A DNA stretch of 64,000 bases from Neobacillus sp. YX16. Its GTDB lineage: Bacteria; Bacillota; Bacilli; Bacillales; Cytobacillaceae. Both the position numbers and the translations under genes were made by a program. Below, piece after piece: positions 38,801-46,101 of the stretch. The stretch covers positions 58,501 through 122,500 of the forward strand of contig NZ_CP126115.1 of assembly GCF_030123505.1 (NCBI RefSeq), in the 5' to 3' direction. Under the pieces are notes generated by a model, which saw only the letters and a list, made by a program, of their open reading frames with translations, had not been told where the DNA came from and made no database searches. Within the stretch, counting starts at the first letter, position 1. Every line of letters begins with the position of its first letter.

Positions 38801-39399
38801 GTAATTTACTAGGGGCGCAGCAGCATGGATTTATTGACTCAGTAGGTTTTGATCTTTATTCGCAAATGCTGAAAGAGGCAATTGAAGAAAGAAGAGGCGA
38901 CTTGAATGCTGAGAAAAAGGCAACTGTTGAAATTGACTTAGAAATAGATGCTTATATTCCTGATACCTACATTAAGGATGGCCATCAAAAAATTGAAATG
39001 TATAAGCGATTTAGAGGTTTGCTAACATTAGAGGATATTGAGGAGCTTCAAGCGGAAATGCTCGATCGTTTTGGAGAATATCCTGAAGAAGTTGATTATC
39101 TATTCCAAGTGGCAGAAATGAAAATTTATGCACTGCTTGCGGGTGTCGAAATCATAAAGCAAGCGAAACAGGAAGTAAGCATTATCGTAAATGAACAAGC
39201 TAGCAGTACGATTGACGGACAAAAGGTATTTGCTATCAGCAGTAAATATCCACGAATGATTGGGCTGGGAATGGAGGGTCAGAAGCTTAAAATGACCCTG
39301 CAAATTAAAGGATTAGAGCCAGCATACTGGCTAAATGTAGCATTTGAAATGATTAAAGGTCTTCAAGCAGCGAAAAAGGGTCAAAAGAACCCTGTTTAA
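35866..39399 (+). CDS. mfd: Transcription-repair coupling factor
   Basis: A 1177-residue SF2 translocase that removes stalled RNA polymerase from DNA lesions and recruits UvrA. Order: UvrB-homology region (about 1-350), RNA-polymerase-interacting CarD-like domain (about 490-560, GDYVVHVNHGIGKYLG), helicase with Walker A GDVGYGKT (651-658), DEEQ (752-755) and the translocation motif region, then the C-terminal TRCF domain that binds the UvrB-homology part. It starts at TTG 35866, preceded by GAGGAGG. Confidence 0.97.
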   Translation: MKGLKSLFLDQEDVNSIISGVQEGLKEQLIAGLSGSSRTVLTAAIYEQMKRPILFITHNLLQAQKLYDDIVNLLSEDDVFLFPANELIAAEMSIASPELKAQRIEALNHLSKRDKGIIIVPAAGLRKVIPPKSLWKKYQLSFKLGDDLDVTKVLNTFVKMGYVRSEMVSTPGEFSIRGGIIDIYPLTVSNPIRIELFDTEIDSIRYFSLEDQRSIEKTAEVLIGPATEVLFEAEDYSRLIGKLEDGLGKSLRKLKDDKAKIQLSQNISFELEQLKNGHKPDQVFKYLSLAYEGDSSLLDYLPRDGMVFIDEISRVQEMNDSLIKEEAEWYTALLGEGQIIHDLTISHDLPNLLHKKEFPILYMSLFLRHVANTSPQNIINVSCKQMQNFHGQMHLLKAEVDRWKKGNYSILFLGADDDRVKKLERVLEDYEIEASISRSDQQLLPGKVQIMKGNLQTGFELSIQKIAVITEEELFTKRVKKSANRQKLSNAERIKSYSELKIGDYVVHVNHGIGKYLGIETLVINGVHKDYLHLRYHGTDKLYVPVEQIDLVQKYVASEGKEPKIYKLGGSDWKKVKKKVQSSVQDIADDLIKLYAEREAAVGYAFSPDGDMQREFETAFAYQETEDQLRSIHEIKIDMERARPMDRLLCGDVGYGKTEVAIRAAFKAIADGKQVALLVPTTILAQQHYETMRERFQDYPINIGLLSRFRSKKQQTETIKGLKAGTVDVVVGTHRILSKDIIYRDLGLLIIDEEQRFGVTHKEKIKRLKTNIDVLTLTATPIPRTLHMSMLGVRDLSVIETPPENRFPVQTYVMEYNGSLVREAIERELARDGQVYFLYNRVEDIERKAEEISMLVPDARVTFAHGQMSENELESVMLSFLSGEFDVLVSTTIIETGVDIPNVNTLIVYDADRMGLSQLYQLRGRVGRSNRVAYAYFTHRKDKVLTEVAEKRLQAIKEFTELGSGFKIAMRDLSIRGAGNLLGAQQHGFIDSVGFDLYSQMLKEAIEERRGDLNAEKKATVEIDLEIDAYIPDTYIKDGHQKIEMYKRFRGLLTLEDIEELQAEMLDRFGEYPEEVDYLFQVAEMKIYALLAGVEIIKQAKQEVSIIVNEQASSTIDGQKVFAISSKYPRMIGLGMEGQKLKMTLQIKGLEPAYWLNVAFEMIKGLQAAKKGQKNPV

Positions 39400-39451
39400 C
39401 CATTATTATAATGGGATTATTTTCCTGTTTGTGAAAAAATATTGCGAATGT

Positions 39452-39480
39452 GTATAGAACTTTCCAGATGAAAGATACTA
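39452..39480 (+). promoter_or_regulatory. SigG-type promoter of spoVT
   Basis: GTATA (39452-39456), a 17-base spacer and GATACTA (39474-39480) fit GHATR - 17/18 - CATnHTA with one mismatch. B. subtilis spoVT is a SigG gene. Confidence 0.5.
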
Positions 39481-39568
39481 AGTTCAAAGTTGGTGATGAT
39501 TCCTACAAAAGGAAAAATTGTCATTACCAAGTTAGTAAAATCATCAGATGAAAGTGAGGCAACATTGG

Positions 39569-40105
39569 ATGAAAGCAACTGGAATAGTTCGTCGAATCGA
39601 TGATTTGGGTCGTGTTGTCATTCCCAAAGAAATACGCAGGACTCTGCGTATCCGTGAGGGGGATCCGTTAGAGATCTTTGTTGATCGAGATGGAGAAGTA
39701 ATCTTAAAGAAGTATTCACCAATCAGCGAGTTAAGCGATTTTGCCAAAGAATATGCAGAAGCCCTATTTGACAGCCTCGGAAACCCGGTATTAATTTGTG
39801 ATAGAGATAGTTATATTGCGTTAGCAGGAAGTTCTAAAAAGGATTATTTAAATAAAAATATAAGCGATTTAGTGGAAAAAACAATGGAAGACCGTAACTC
39901 AGTTCTAGTTACACAGCAAGGTGATATTGCATTAGCGGATGGGAATGATGAAACCATCTCATCTTATACAATTGGACCAATCATTGCAAATGGTGACCCA
40001 ATTGGAGCCGTTATTATTTATGCAAAAGAAGGTACACTTGGTGAAGTCGAGAAAAAGGCTGTTGAAACCGCTGCTGGATTTTTAGCAAGACAAATGGAAT
40101 CTTAG
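39569..40105 (+). CDS. spoVT: Stage V sporulation regulator SpoVT
   Basis: A 178-residue forespore transcription factor. The N-terminal AbrB-type DNA-binding domain (MKATGIVRRIDDLGRVVIPKEIRRTLRI) is joined to a C-terminal GAF domain (about 60-178). It tunes SigG genes. ATG 39569 gives exactly the B. subtilis length, with GTGAGG upstream; a frame extension to 39548 is rejected. It is preceded by a SigG-like promoter and followed by a palindromic terminator. Confidence 0.96.
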   Translation: MKATGIVRRIDDLGRVVIPKEIRRTLRIREGDPLEIFVDRDGEVILKKYSPISELSDFAKEYAEALFDSLGNPVLICDRDSYIALAGSSKKDYLNKNISDLVEKTMEDRNSVLVTQQGDIALADGNDETISSYTIGPIIANGDPIGAVIIYAKEGTLGEVEKKAVETAAGFLARQMES

Positions 40106-40122
40106 AACTAATAGTATTTTCA

Positions 40123-40160
40123 CAAATAAAAGAGACAGCAGCTGCTGTCTCTTTTATTTG
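40123..40160. terminator. Terminator of spoVT (38-bp perfect palindrome)
   Basis: Positions 40123-40141 are exactly complementary to 40142-40160, centred on CAGCTG, with T-rich and A-rich outer ends. Confidence 0.85.
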
Positions 40161-40253
40161 CCTTGTAATCAAGCCTCAGCTCCCGATTAGGGCGTTTTCG
40201 CTTTTTATTCTATGATATAATACTTTGGAGTTTAGTTAGTTAGGAGATAGGAA

Positions 40254-41876
40254 ATGAAGCCCGTAAATCAATCGAAGGCTCTTTTTAGAGGGGCTTTTAT
40301 TTTAGCACTTGCAGCACTGATAACAAAAATTCTAAGTGCTGTTTACCGGATTCCGTTTCAAAATATTGTCGGGGATGTTGGCTTTTACATATATCAGCAG
40401 GTTTATCCGTTCTATGGTCTTGCCATTGTGCTCGCAACAACAGGTTTTCCGGTTGTCATCTCTAAACTGTACGCTGAGCAAAGAGAAAAAAGAGATCCCG
40501 AGAAAACAAGAAGACTTTTATTCATCTCATTTATCATCCTGCAGTTATTTGGACTTTTATGTTTCATTATCCTTTACTTTGGTGCTGGTTATATTGCAAG
40601 CTGGATGAATGATGAGAAGTTGGCCATCTTACTAAGAGTTGTTTCCATTGTCTTTTTACTTTTTCCGATTGTATCAATCTTAAGAGGCTACTTCCAGGGA
40701 AAAGGAGATATGCTGCCCACTGCATTATCACAGGTTGGCGAACAATTAATAAGAGCCTTTACGATTCTCTTCTGTGCCTATAGTCTCACACAGTTAGGAT
40801 ATTCACTGTATCTAATCAGCGGCGGTGCCATGTTTGGGTCAATTACAGGAATCATGGTCTCGGCGATTATTTTGTTTACATTCCTTTATATACGTAAAGA
40901 ATGGAATATAATTGCTCCAAGAAAAGGGATGCTTAATGGTTATCAACGAGAGGTTAGTGTTATTTTTAAAACCCTCGCCTTTCAAGGCCTAACAATCTGT
41001 ATTAGTGGAATGCTAATGATTTTTATACAAATGGCAGATGCCATGAACCTATATTCGTTACTTACAGAAAACGGATATGAAAAGGATATGGCAAAGGCAG
41101 TAAAGGGAGTATTCGACCGCGGGCAGCCACTAATTCAATTAGGAACCATTGTTTCTGCTTCGATGTCCTTATCTCTCGTACCGTTGATAACAAGTGCAAG
41201 AATAAAAAAAGATGTTTCATTCTTACAGGATAAAATTCAGTTGGCCATTCGGATAAGTATTGTCATTGGAGTCGGAGCATCTGTAGGTCTTTGGGCCATT
41301 ATTGAACCAGCCAATATCATGTTATTTGAGGATAACTCAGGCTCGTCAGTATTAGGAATATTAAGTTTTGTGATTCTCCTTAGCTCCATTATTACAACGA
41401 TTATAGCCATTATGCAGGGGCTGGGGTCGTTACTTTTTCCAGCTGCTGTTGTTCTAGCAACCTTTCCTTTAAAGTATATTCTTAATGCTCTATTCGTTCC
41501 GATATTTGGAACAATGGGGGCGGCTTATGCTACCTTAATCACTTTGGCCTTGGTTTGTTTGCTATTATATGTAAAATTTAAAAGGATGCAGTCCAGTACG
41601 GTGCTGACGGTTCACTTTCTAGGAACACTTTTGACAGCAGCATTATTGATGATATTACTATTAAAAGGCTGCCTAGCCTTAACCAATATGATTACAATAC
41701 CGGCTGGTACCGAAAGATTAATGGCAGCCATCCAGGCTTTAGGGTGTGCTTTTTTGGGAGGCTTCCTTTTCTTATTTATTATTATTAGAGGAGGAGTATT
41801 TTTAGAAAAAGAACTATCACTATTTCCTTTCGGCAGCAAATTAAGCCTTTTATTACCTAAGAAGAATAGGAGTTAA
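40254..41876 (+). CDS. yabM: YabM, polysaccharide/lipid flippase of the MOP superfamily
   Basis: A 540-residue integral membrane protein with about 14 hydrophobic segments. It belongs to the SpoVB/MurJ/MATE-like exporters and starts SKALFRGAFILALAALITKILSAVYRIPFQNIVGDVG, typical of that group. It probably moves lipid-linked saccharide precursors across the membrane; its exact substrate is unknown. ATG 40254 has TAGGAGATAGG in front of it. yabN starts three bases after its stop codon. Confidence 0.9.
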   Translation: MKPVNQSKALFRGAFILALAALITKILSAVYRIPFQNIVGDVGFYIYQQVYPFYGLAIVLATTGFPVVISKLYAEQREKRDPEKTRRLLFISFIILQLFGLLCFIILYFGAGYIASWMNDEKLAILLRVVSIVFLLFPIVSILRGYFQGKGDMLPTALSQVGEQLIRAFTILFCAYSLTQLGYSLYLISGGAMFGSITGIMVSAIILFTFLYIRKEWNIIAPRKGMLNGYQREVSVIFKTLAFQGLTICISGMLMIFIQMADAMNLYSLLTENGYEKDMAKAVKGVFDRGQPLIQLGTIVSASMSLSLVPLITSARIKKDVSFLQDKIQLAIRISIVIGVGASVGLWAIIEPANIMLFEDNSGSSVLGILSFVILLSSIITTIIAIMQGLGSLLFPAAVVLATFPLKYILNALFVPIFGTMGAAYATLITLALVCLLLYVKFKRMQSSTVLTVHFLGTLLTAALLMILLLKGCLALTNMITIPAGTERLMAAIQALGCAFLGGFLFLFIIIRGGVFLEKELSLFPFGSKLSLLLPKKNRS

Positions 41877-41879
41877 AAG

Positions 41880-43343
41880 ATGATGGGCAAATCAATTGAA
41901 ATACTCGGTTTGGGGGCGGGCGACCTTGAACAGCTACCCTTTGGTGTTTACAAAAAATTAAAGAGTGCAAAACATGTTTATTTAAGGACGAAAGAACATC
42001 CTGTTGTGGATGAATTAGTTCAAGAAGGACTGAACTATACATCCTTTGATTCCATCTATGAAAAGCATGATCAATTTGAGGAAGTATATCAGGAGATTGT
42101 CCAAACCTTACTGCAAAAAGCAAACGGGGAACAGGTGATTTATGCAGTGCCTGGTCATCCACTTGTTGCCGAGCGGACTGTCCAGTTACTTTTGGAGTAT
42201 GGACCTAAAGACGATATCGATATCATCATAGGTGGAGGTCAAAGCTTTGTTGATGCTCTCTTTCAATCATTAAAAATAGATCCAGTGGACGGTTTCCAAC
42301 TTCTTGATGGAACCGCCCTTCAATCCCACCAGCTGCAAATCAACCAGCATATGTTTATTAGTCAGGTTTATGATCAGTTTGTAGCCTCTAATATTAAGCT
42401 GACGCTTATGGAAAGACTTCCTGATGATTATGAAGTGATCATTGTTTCTGCAGCAGGAAGCAGCAATGAACGACTTGAGCGGGTACCTTTGTATGAATTG
42501 GATCGAAAGGTAACTCTTGATAACCTTACTTCTGTCTATGTTCCTCCCGTACAGGATGAACAAATTATGTTGAAAACCTTTTCTAAGCTGCGAGAGATAA
42601 TAGCAGTATTAAGAGGCCCAAATGGCTGTCCATGGGATAAGGAACAAACACATGAATCCTTGAAGAAATATCTAATTGAAGAGACGTATGAAGTAATTGA
42701 AGCAATCGATAGCGGAGATATTGACCATTTAGTCGAAGAACTTGGTGATGTCTTGCTCCAAGTGATGCTGCACTCCCAGATTGGGGAGGATGAAGGTTAT
42801 TTTGCAATCGAAGATGTGATAGAGGGAATCTCTGCAAAAATGATTCGCAGACACCCACATGTCTTTGGAAATAAAGTAGTTGAGGATTCAGAAGAAGTCC
42901 TTCGAAACTGGCAGGAAATAAAGAAGCAGGAAAAAGGAGAGACAGAAGCCTCTCTTCTTGATGGTGTTTCCAAATCAATGCCGAATTTATTAAGAGCTTA
43001 TGAAATTCAGAAGAAAGCGGCGAAAGTTGGCTTTGATTGGCAGGAAATAACACCAGCTTTAGAGAAAGTGAAAGAAGAGCTAGTGGAATTTGAGAATGAG
43101 ATAAACAAAGAAAGCCTTATAGACGCAAAAAAAGAATTTGGCGATATCCTGTTTGCCTTCGTTAATGTAGCAAGATTTTTAAAAATTCATCCCGAAGAAG
43201 CATTATTTGAAACCAATGAAAAGTTTATTAGAAGGTTTCGTTATATTGAAGAAAAAGTAATGGAAAGCAAAAAGCCGATAGAGGACCATTCCTTAGAGGA
43301 GCTAGATCGGTTTTGGGATGAAGCGAAATTAAAGGGATTATAG
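41880..43343 (+). CDS. yabN: YabN, tetrapyrrole-methylase-like / MazG nucleotide pyrophosphohydrolase fusion
   Basis: A 487-residue fusion protein. The N-terminal part (1 to about 220, EILGLGAGDLEQLPFGVYKKL, AVPGHPLVAERTV) has the tetrapyrrole methylase fold. The C-terminal part is a tandem MazG NTP pyrophosphohydrolase with GCPWDKEQTHESLKKYLIEE and KEFGDILFAFVNVARFL. It is thought to remove non-canonical NTPs; the role of the methylase-like part is unknown. rqcP follows after 17 bases. Confidence 0.93.
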   Translation: MMGKSIEILGLGAGDLEQLPFGVYKKLKSAKHVYLRTKEHPVVDELVQEGLNYTSFDSIYEKHDQFEEVYQEIVQTLLQKANGEQVIYAVPGHPLVAERTVQLLLEYGPKDDIDIIIGGGQSFVDALFQSLKIDPVDGFQLLDGTALQSHQLQINQHMFISQVYDQFVASNIKLTLMERLPDDYEVIIVSAAGSSNERLERVPLYELDRKVTLDNLTSVYVPPVQDEQIMLKTFSKLREIIAVLRGPNGCPWDKEQTHESLKKYLIEETYEVIEAIDSGDIDHLVEELGDVLLQVMLHSQIGEDEGYFAIEDVIEGISAKMIRRHPHVFGNKVVEDSEEVLRNWQEIKKQEKGETEASLLDGVSKSMPNLLRAYEIQKKAAKVGFDWQEITPALEKVKEELVEFENEINKESLIDAKKEFGDILFAFVNVARFLKIHPEEALFETNEKFIRRFRYIEEKVMESKKPIEDHSLEELDRFWDEAKLKGL

Positions 43344-43360
43344 AAATGGGGGACTATTGA

Positions 43361-43630
43361 ATGAGACTAGATAAGTATTTAAAGGTATCAAGATTAATCA
43401 AAAGAAGAACATTGGCAAAAGAAGTATCCGATCAGGGAAGAATTCTCATAAATGGGAAAGAAGCAAAAGCTAGTTCAACGGTTAAAGTTGGTGATGAGCT
43501 GACAATCCGTCTTGGACAAAGACTGGTTACAGCAAGAATTGATCAGATTCAAGATACCACTCGAAAAGAAGCTGCTGCTGAAATGTACACGATTATCAAA
43601 GATGAAAGAATCGGGGAATCACAGTTCTAA
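43361..43630 (+). CDS. rqcP: RqcP, S4-domain ribosome quality-control factor
   Basis: An 89-residue Hsp15-like S4 RNA-binding protein (YabO). With RqcH it moves the P-site tRNA during Ala-tailing of stalled nascent chains on the 50S subunit. MRLDKYLKVSRLIKRRTLAKE and GRILINGKEAKASSTVKVGD form the S4 fold. ATG 43361 is preceded by GGGGG. Confidence 0.93.
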   Translation: MRLDKYLKVSRLIKRRTLAKEVSDQGRILINGKEAKASSTVKVGDELTIRLGQRLVTARIDQIQDTTRKEAAAEMYTIIKDERIGESQF

Positions 43631-43720
43631 GTGTAACAACTATAAAGGCTTGTTCTAATTCATTTGCCCTTTACATAAAAATGTACTAAAGGTTGTACAA
43701 ATGATTGTGAGGGATGAATA

Positions 43721-44023
43721 ATGAGCCAATATTATGAAACAAACCCTGTCAAAAGCACTGTTCCAGAGCATGATGTCATCATGAGAGGAAGGAAACTCCT
43801 CGATATAACAGGTGTTAAACAAGTAGAAAGCTTTGATAATGAGGAGTTCCTATTAGAAACCTCAATGGGTTTTTTAGCAATCAAAGGGCAAAATCTCCAA
43901 ATGAAAAACTTGGATGTGGAAAAAGGAATTGTCTCCATTAAGGGAAAGATATTCGATTTAGTTTACCTAGACGAACAGCATGGGGAGAAAGCTAAAGGTT
44001 TCTTTAGTAAGTTATTCCGATGA
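43721..44023 (+). CDS. yabP: Sporulation protein YabP
   Basis: A 100-residue protein of the YabP/YqfC family (mother-cell sporulation, SigE regulon in B. subtilis), probably associated with spore cortex or coat formation. The pattern HDVIMRGRKLLDITGVKQVESFD and FLAIKGQNLQMKNLDVEKGIV is typical. A poor SigE-like -10 (CATAAAAA at 43674) lies 47 bases upstream. It overlaps yabQ by four bases. Confidence 0.92.
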   Translation: MSQYYETNPVKSTVPEHDVIMRGRKLLDITGVKQVESFDNEEFLLETSMGFLAIKGQNLQMKNLDVEKGIVSIKGKIFDLVYLDEQHGEKAKGFFSKLFR

Positions 44024-44652
44024 CCCTCTCCACTCAATTTCTCACCATGCTTTCGATGATTGGGATGGGGTCGCTGTTTGGTGTAATGTTTGATACCTAT
44101 CAGCATTTCTTAGATCGCCCTAATCGAAAGTCATGGATTGTTTTTTTTAATGACTTGTTATTTTGGGTCATTCAAGCACTGATTATCTTTTATATCTTAT
44201 TCCTTGTGAACAATGGAGAATTACGTTTCTACATTTTTGTTGCCCTCCTTTGTGGTTTTGCTGCTTACCAAAGTTTATTTAAAGGTATTTATCTAAGGCT
44301 GCTTGAATTCATAATTAAAACGGTAATTGCCATTTACAGATTTATGAGAAAGGCGTTTCAACTACTTATCTATAAACCTGTCCTTGGTCTAATCCAGTTG
44401 GTTATTTCCATTATCATCCTACTTGGCAGGGGGCTCTTTTCCCTTGTCAAATTTGTTTTAAAGATCTTATCGGTTGTTCTTAGGGTGATATGGGTACCAA
44501 TTGAAAAAATAATGTTACTTCTATGGAAACTTTTGCCGAAAACTATTAAAAAATCCGTCGAGAAGTTATATAATAAAACGGCAGGAATTTTTATGGAAAT
44601 CAAGAATTATTTACTAAAGCTAATGAAAAAGTGGAAAAAACCAAAAAAATAA
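44020..44652 (+). CDS. yabQ: Spore cortex protein YabQ
   Basis: A 210-residue membrane protein needed for spore cortex formation in B. subtilis. Several hydrophobic segments lie in the first 110 residues (LSTQFLTMLSMIGMGSLFGV, DLLFWVIQALIIFYILFLV), followed by another near 125-150 and a very basic C-terminal end. It starts ATG 44020 within the end of yabP (ATGA-type overlap), so the two are translated together. Confidence 0.92.
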   Translation: MTLSTQFLTMLSMIGMGSLFGVMFDTYQHFLDRPNRKSWIVFFNDLLFWVIQALIIFYILFLVNNGELRFYIFVALLCGFAAYQSLFKGIYLRLLEFIIKTVIAIYRFMRKAFQLLIYKPVLGLIQLVISIIILLGRGLFSLVKFVLKILSVVLRVIWVPIEKIMLLLWKLLPKTIKKSVEKLYNKTAGIFMEIKNYLLKLMKKWKKPKK

Positions 44653-44666
44653 GGGGGGAAGGGAAA

Positions 44667-45059
44667 ATGAGCTCAGTAGGAGATAAGAATATAGCAAAAA
44701 TACAAACCACTTATGTACACCAACAAGAAATCGCAGAAATTGCATCAGCTAGAAAAAGAAAGCTGCTATTCCGAAGGCTATCCTTGTTCTTAGTTTTCGC
44801 TGCTTTGATGTCCTATTTAATGATTACGAGCTTTATTTCCCAGTCCTCCACATTAGATAAAAAAGTGGCACAAAAGAAACAGCTTGAACAACAGATGACT
44901 CAATTAAAAAAACAGCAGGAAATCCTGAAAGAAGATATCGTTAAGTTAAATGATGATGATTACCTTGCTAAACTTGCTAGAAAAGAATATTTCTTCTCTG
45001 AAAACGGTGAAATTATCTTTAATATTCCGGAAGAGAATAAAGGTAAAAACAACCAATAA
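44667..45059 (+). CDS. divIC: Cell division protein DivIC
   Basis: A 130-residue bitopic septum protein (FtsB-like) that forms a complex with FtsL and DivIB. One membrane span lies at about 38-58, preceded by a basic cytoplasmic stretch and followed by a coiled coil (60-95). The extracellular end has LARKEYFFSENGEIIFNI. ATG 44667 is preceded by AAGGGGGGAAGGG; the frame upstream overlaps yabQ and is rejected. Confidence 0.95.
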   Translation: MSSVGDKNIAKIQTTYVHQQEIAEIASARKRKLLFRRLSLFLVFAALMSYLMITSFISQSSTLDKKVAQKKQLEQQMTQLKKQQEILKEDIVKLNDDDYLAKLARKEYFFSENGEIIFNIPEENKGKNNQ

Positions 45060-45068
45060 CTAGTCTTA

Positions 45069-45098
45069 TTGACACTTATTTTTCCCATTTTGTATAAT
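45069..45098 (+). promoter_or_regulatory. SigA promoter of yabR
   Basis: TTGACA (45069-45074), an 18-base spacer and TATAAT (45093-45098): both hexamers are perfect. Confidence 0.85.
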
Positions 45099-45147
45099 AT
45101 AAAGTAAGTATGATTTTTTTATTTTCTTAAGGAGGAAAATTCTTTTT

Positions 45148-45591
45148 ATGTCAATCGAAGTAGGCAGCAAGTTACAAGGAAAGGTCACAGGGATTACAAA
45201 ATTCGGAGCTTTTGTGGAGCTGCCTGATGGCTCAACTGGACTCGTACACATCAGTGAGGTTGCTGATAATTATGTGAAAGATATCAATGATCATCTTAAA
45301 GTTGGTGACCAAGTAGAAGTTAAAGTCATGAATGTTGAAAAAGATGGGAAAATTGGCCTTTCTATAAAAAAAGCAATTGATAAACCAGAGGCTCAGCAAA
45401 AGTACCGTTCACACTCGAGCTCACATTCACAACGCCCTCGTCAGAACAGGTCAAATGATCGAAATGCTCCAAGAGTAGAGACGTTTGAGTCAAAAATGGC
45501 GAAGTTTTTAAAAGATAGTGAGGATCGTTTAACTTCTTTAAAACGTCATACAGAATCTAAGCGTGGCGGAAGAGGAGCTAAAAGAGGTTAA
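45148..45591 (+). CDS. yabR: YabR, S1-domain RNA-binding protein
   Basis: A 147-residue protein with one S1 domain (residues 1-75: GSKLQGKVTGITKFGAFVEL and GLVHISEVADNYVKDINDHL), followed by a disordered Ser/His/Arg-rich linker and a basic tail (KRGGRGAKRG). It probably binds ribosomal or messenger RNA; exact role unknown. ATG 45148 follows AAGGAGG. It has its own consensus promoter and is followed by a duplicated terminator. Confidence 0.92.
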   Translation: MSIEVGSKLQGKVTGITKFGAFVELPDGSTGLVHISEVADNYVKDINDHLKVGDQVEVKVMNVEKDGKIGLSIKKAIDKPEAQQKYRSHSSSHSQRPRQNRSNDRNAPRVETFESKMAKFLKDSEDRLTSLKRHTESKRGGRGAKRG

Positions 45592-45621
45592 CTTGTTGCT
45601 TATATTAAAATATTAATTTAG

Positions 45622-45714
45622 AAAGACAGGTCTAGCGGCTTGTCTTTTTTATTTTTAGACAACAAAAAAGACAGGTCTAGCGGCTTGTCTTTTTTGTTGT
45701 CTAAAAATAAAAAA
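45622..45714 (+). terminator. Duplicated terminator of yabR inside a 29-bp perfect inverted repeat
   Basis: The same 29-base terminator (AAAGACAGG...CTTGTCTTTTTT) occurs at 45622-45650 and 45667-45695. Positions 45645-45673 are the exact inverse complement of 45686-45714, with a 12-base loop GGTCTAGCGGCT. The second copy is therefore the inner part of one long hairpin. Confidence 0.85.
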
Positions 45715-45737
45715 GCATTGAAATAATCAATGCTTTT
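45709..45737 (-). terminator. Terminator of tRNA-Met
   Basis: On the minus strand AAAAGCATTG, ATTATTT loop, CAATGCTTTTTT, about 45 bases after the tRNA 3' end. Confidence 0.75.
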
Positions 45738-45741
45738 CGTT

Positions 45742-45757
45742 TGTCTAGCTGCAGCGC
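45742..45757 (-). repeat. Remnant of repeat family 2
   Basis: TGTCTAGCTGCAGCGC is the inverse of the right end of family 2 (GCGCTGCAGCTAGACA). Only this end remains, between the tRNA and its terminator. Confidence 0.45.
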
Positions 45758-45780
45758 ATAGGGGCTGCAGCTTTTCGTTA

Positions 45781-45854
45781 TAGCGGCGGAGGGGATCGAA
45801 CCCCCGACCTTACGGGTATGAACCGTACGCTCTAGCCAGCTGAGCTACACCGCC
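45781..45854 (-). tRNA. tRNA-Met (elongator, anticodon CAT)
   Basis: The minus strand reads GGCGGTGTAGCTCAGCTGG at the 5' end, anticodon loop GGTTCATACCC, T-loop GGGGGTTCGATCCCC and 3' acceptor CCGCCGCTA. All four arms pair; the first pair is G-U. The anticodon CAT with a G1 acceptor identifies elongator tRNA-Met, not the initiator. CCA is not encoded. Position before spoIIE agrees with a lone tRNA-Met gene in B. subtilis. Confidence 0.93.
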
Positions 45855-45876
45855 AAGTATTTAAGACACAAGTTAT

Positions 45877-45905
45877 ATAATACATATGATAGAACAAGGT
45901 GTCAA
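45877..45905 (-). promoter_or_regulatory. SigA promoter of tRNA-Met
   Basis: On the minus strand TTGACA (45905-45900), 17-base spacer and TATTAT (45882-45877), about 20 bases before the tRNA. Confidence 0.8.
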
Positions 45906-45949
45906 TGAATTTTTATTTAAATTGAAATACCTATTTATTTGCTCCAATA

Positions 45950-46066
45950 TTCCGACACCATTTCAATTTGTCAACATTAATTGAATAAATATAGTGGAAA
46001 CCGTCGAACGAAACTTTGCATACGTTCACTAATCTGACAAAATTTTGAATCTATTAATTTTATAAT
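45950..46066 (+). promoter_or_regulatory. Spo0A-dependent promoter of spoIIE
   Basis: CTGACA (46034-46039) and TATAAT (46061-46066) are separated by 21 bases instead of 17, the unusual spacing of Spo0A-activated SigA promoters (spoIIE, spoIIG). Box-like sequences lie upstream: CGTCGAA at 46002-46008, TTGTCAA at 45968-45974 and TTCCGACA (inverse) at 45950-45957. Confidence 0.75.
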
Positions 46067-46101
46067 AGTCATTAACAAGAATTAATAGAGGAGTGTGATT
46101 T

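Noticed and set aside
45592..45780. Possible CRISPR-like direct repeat
   Set aside because: There are only two copies of one 29-base unit, which is clearly a terminator; there is no spacer series.
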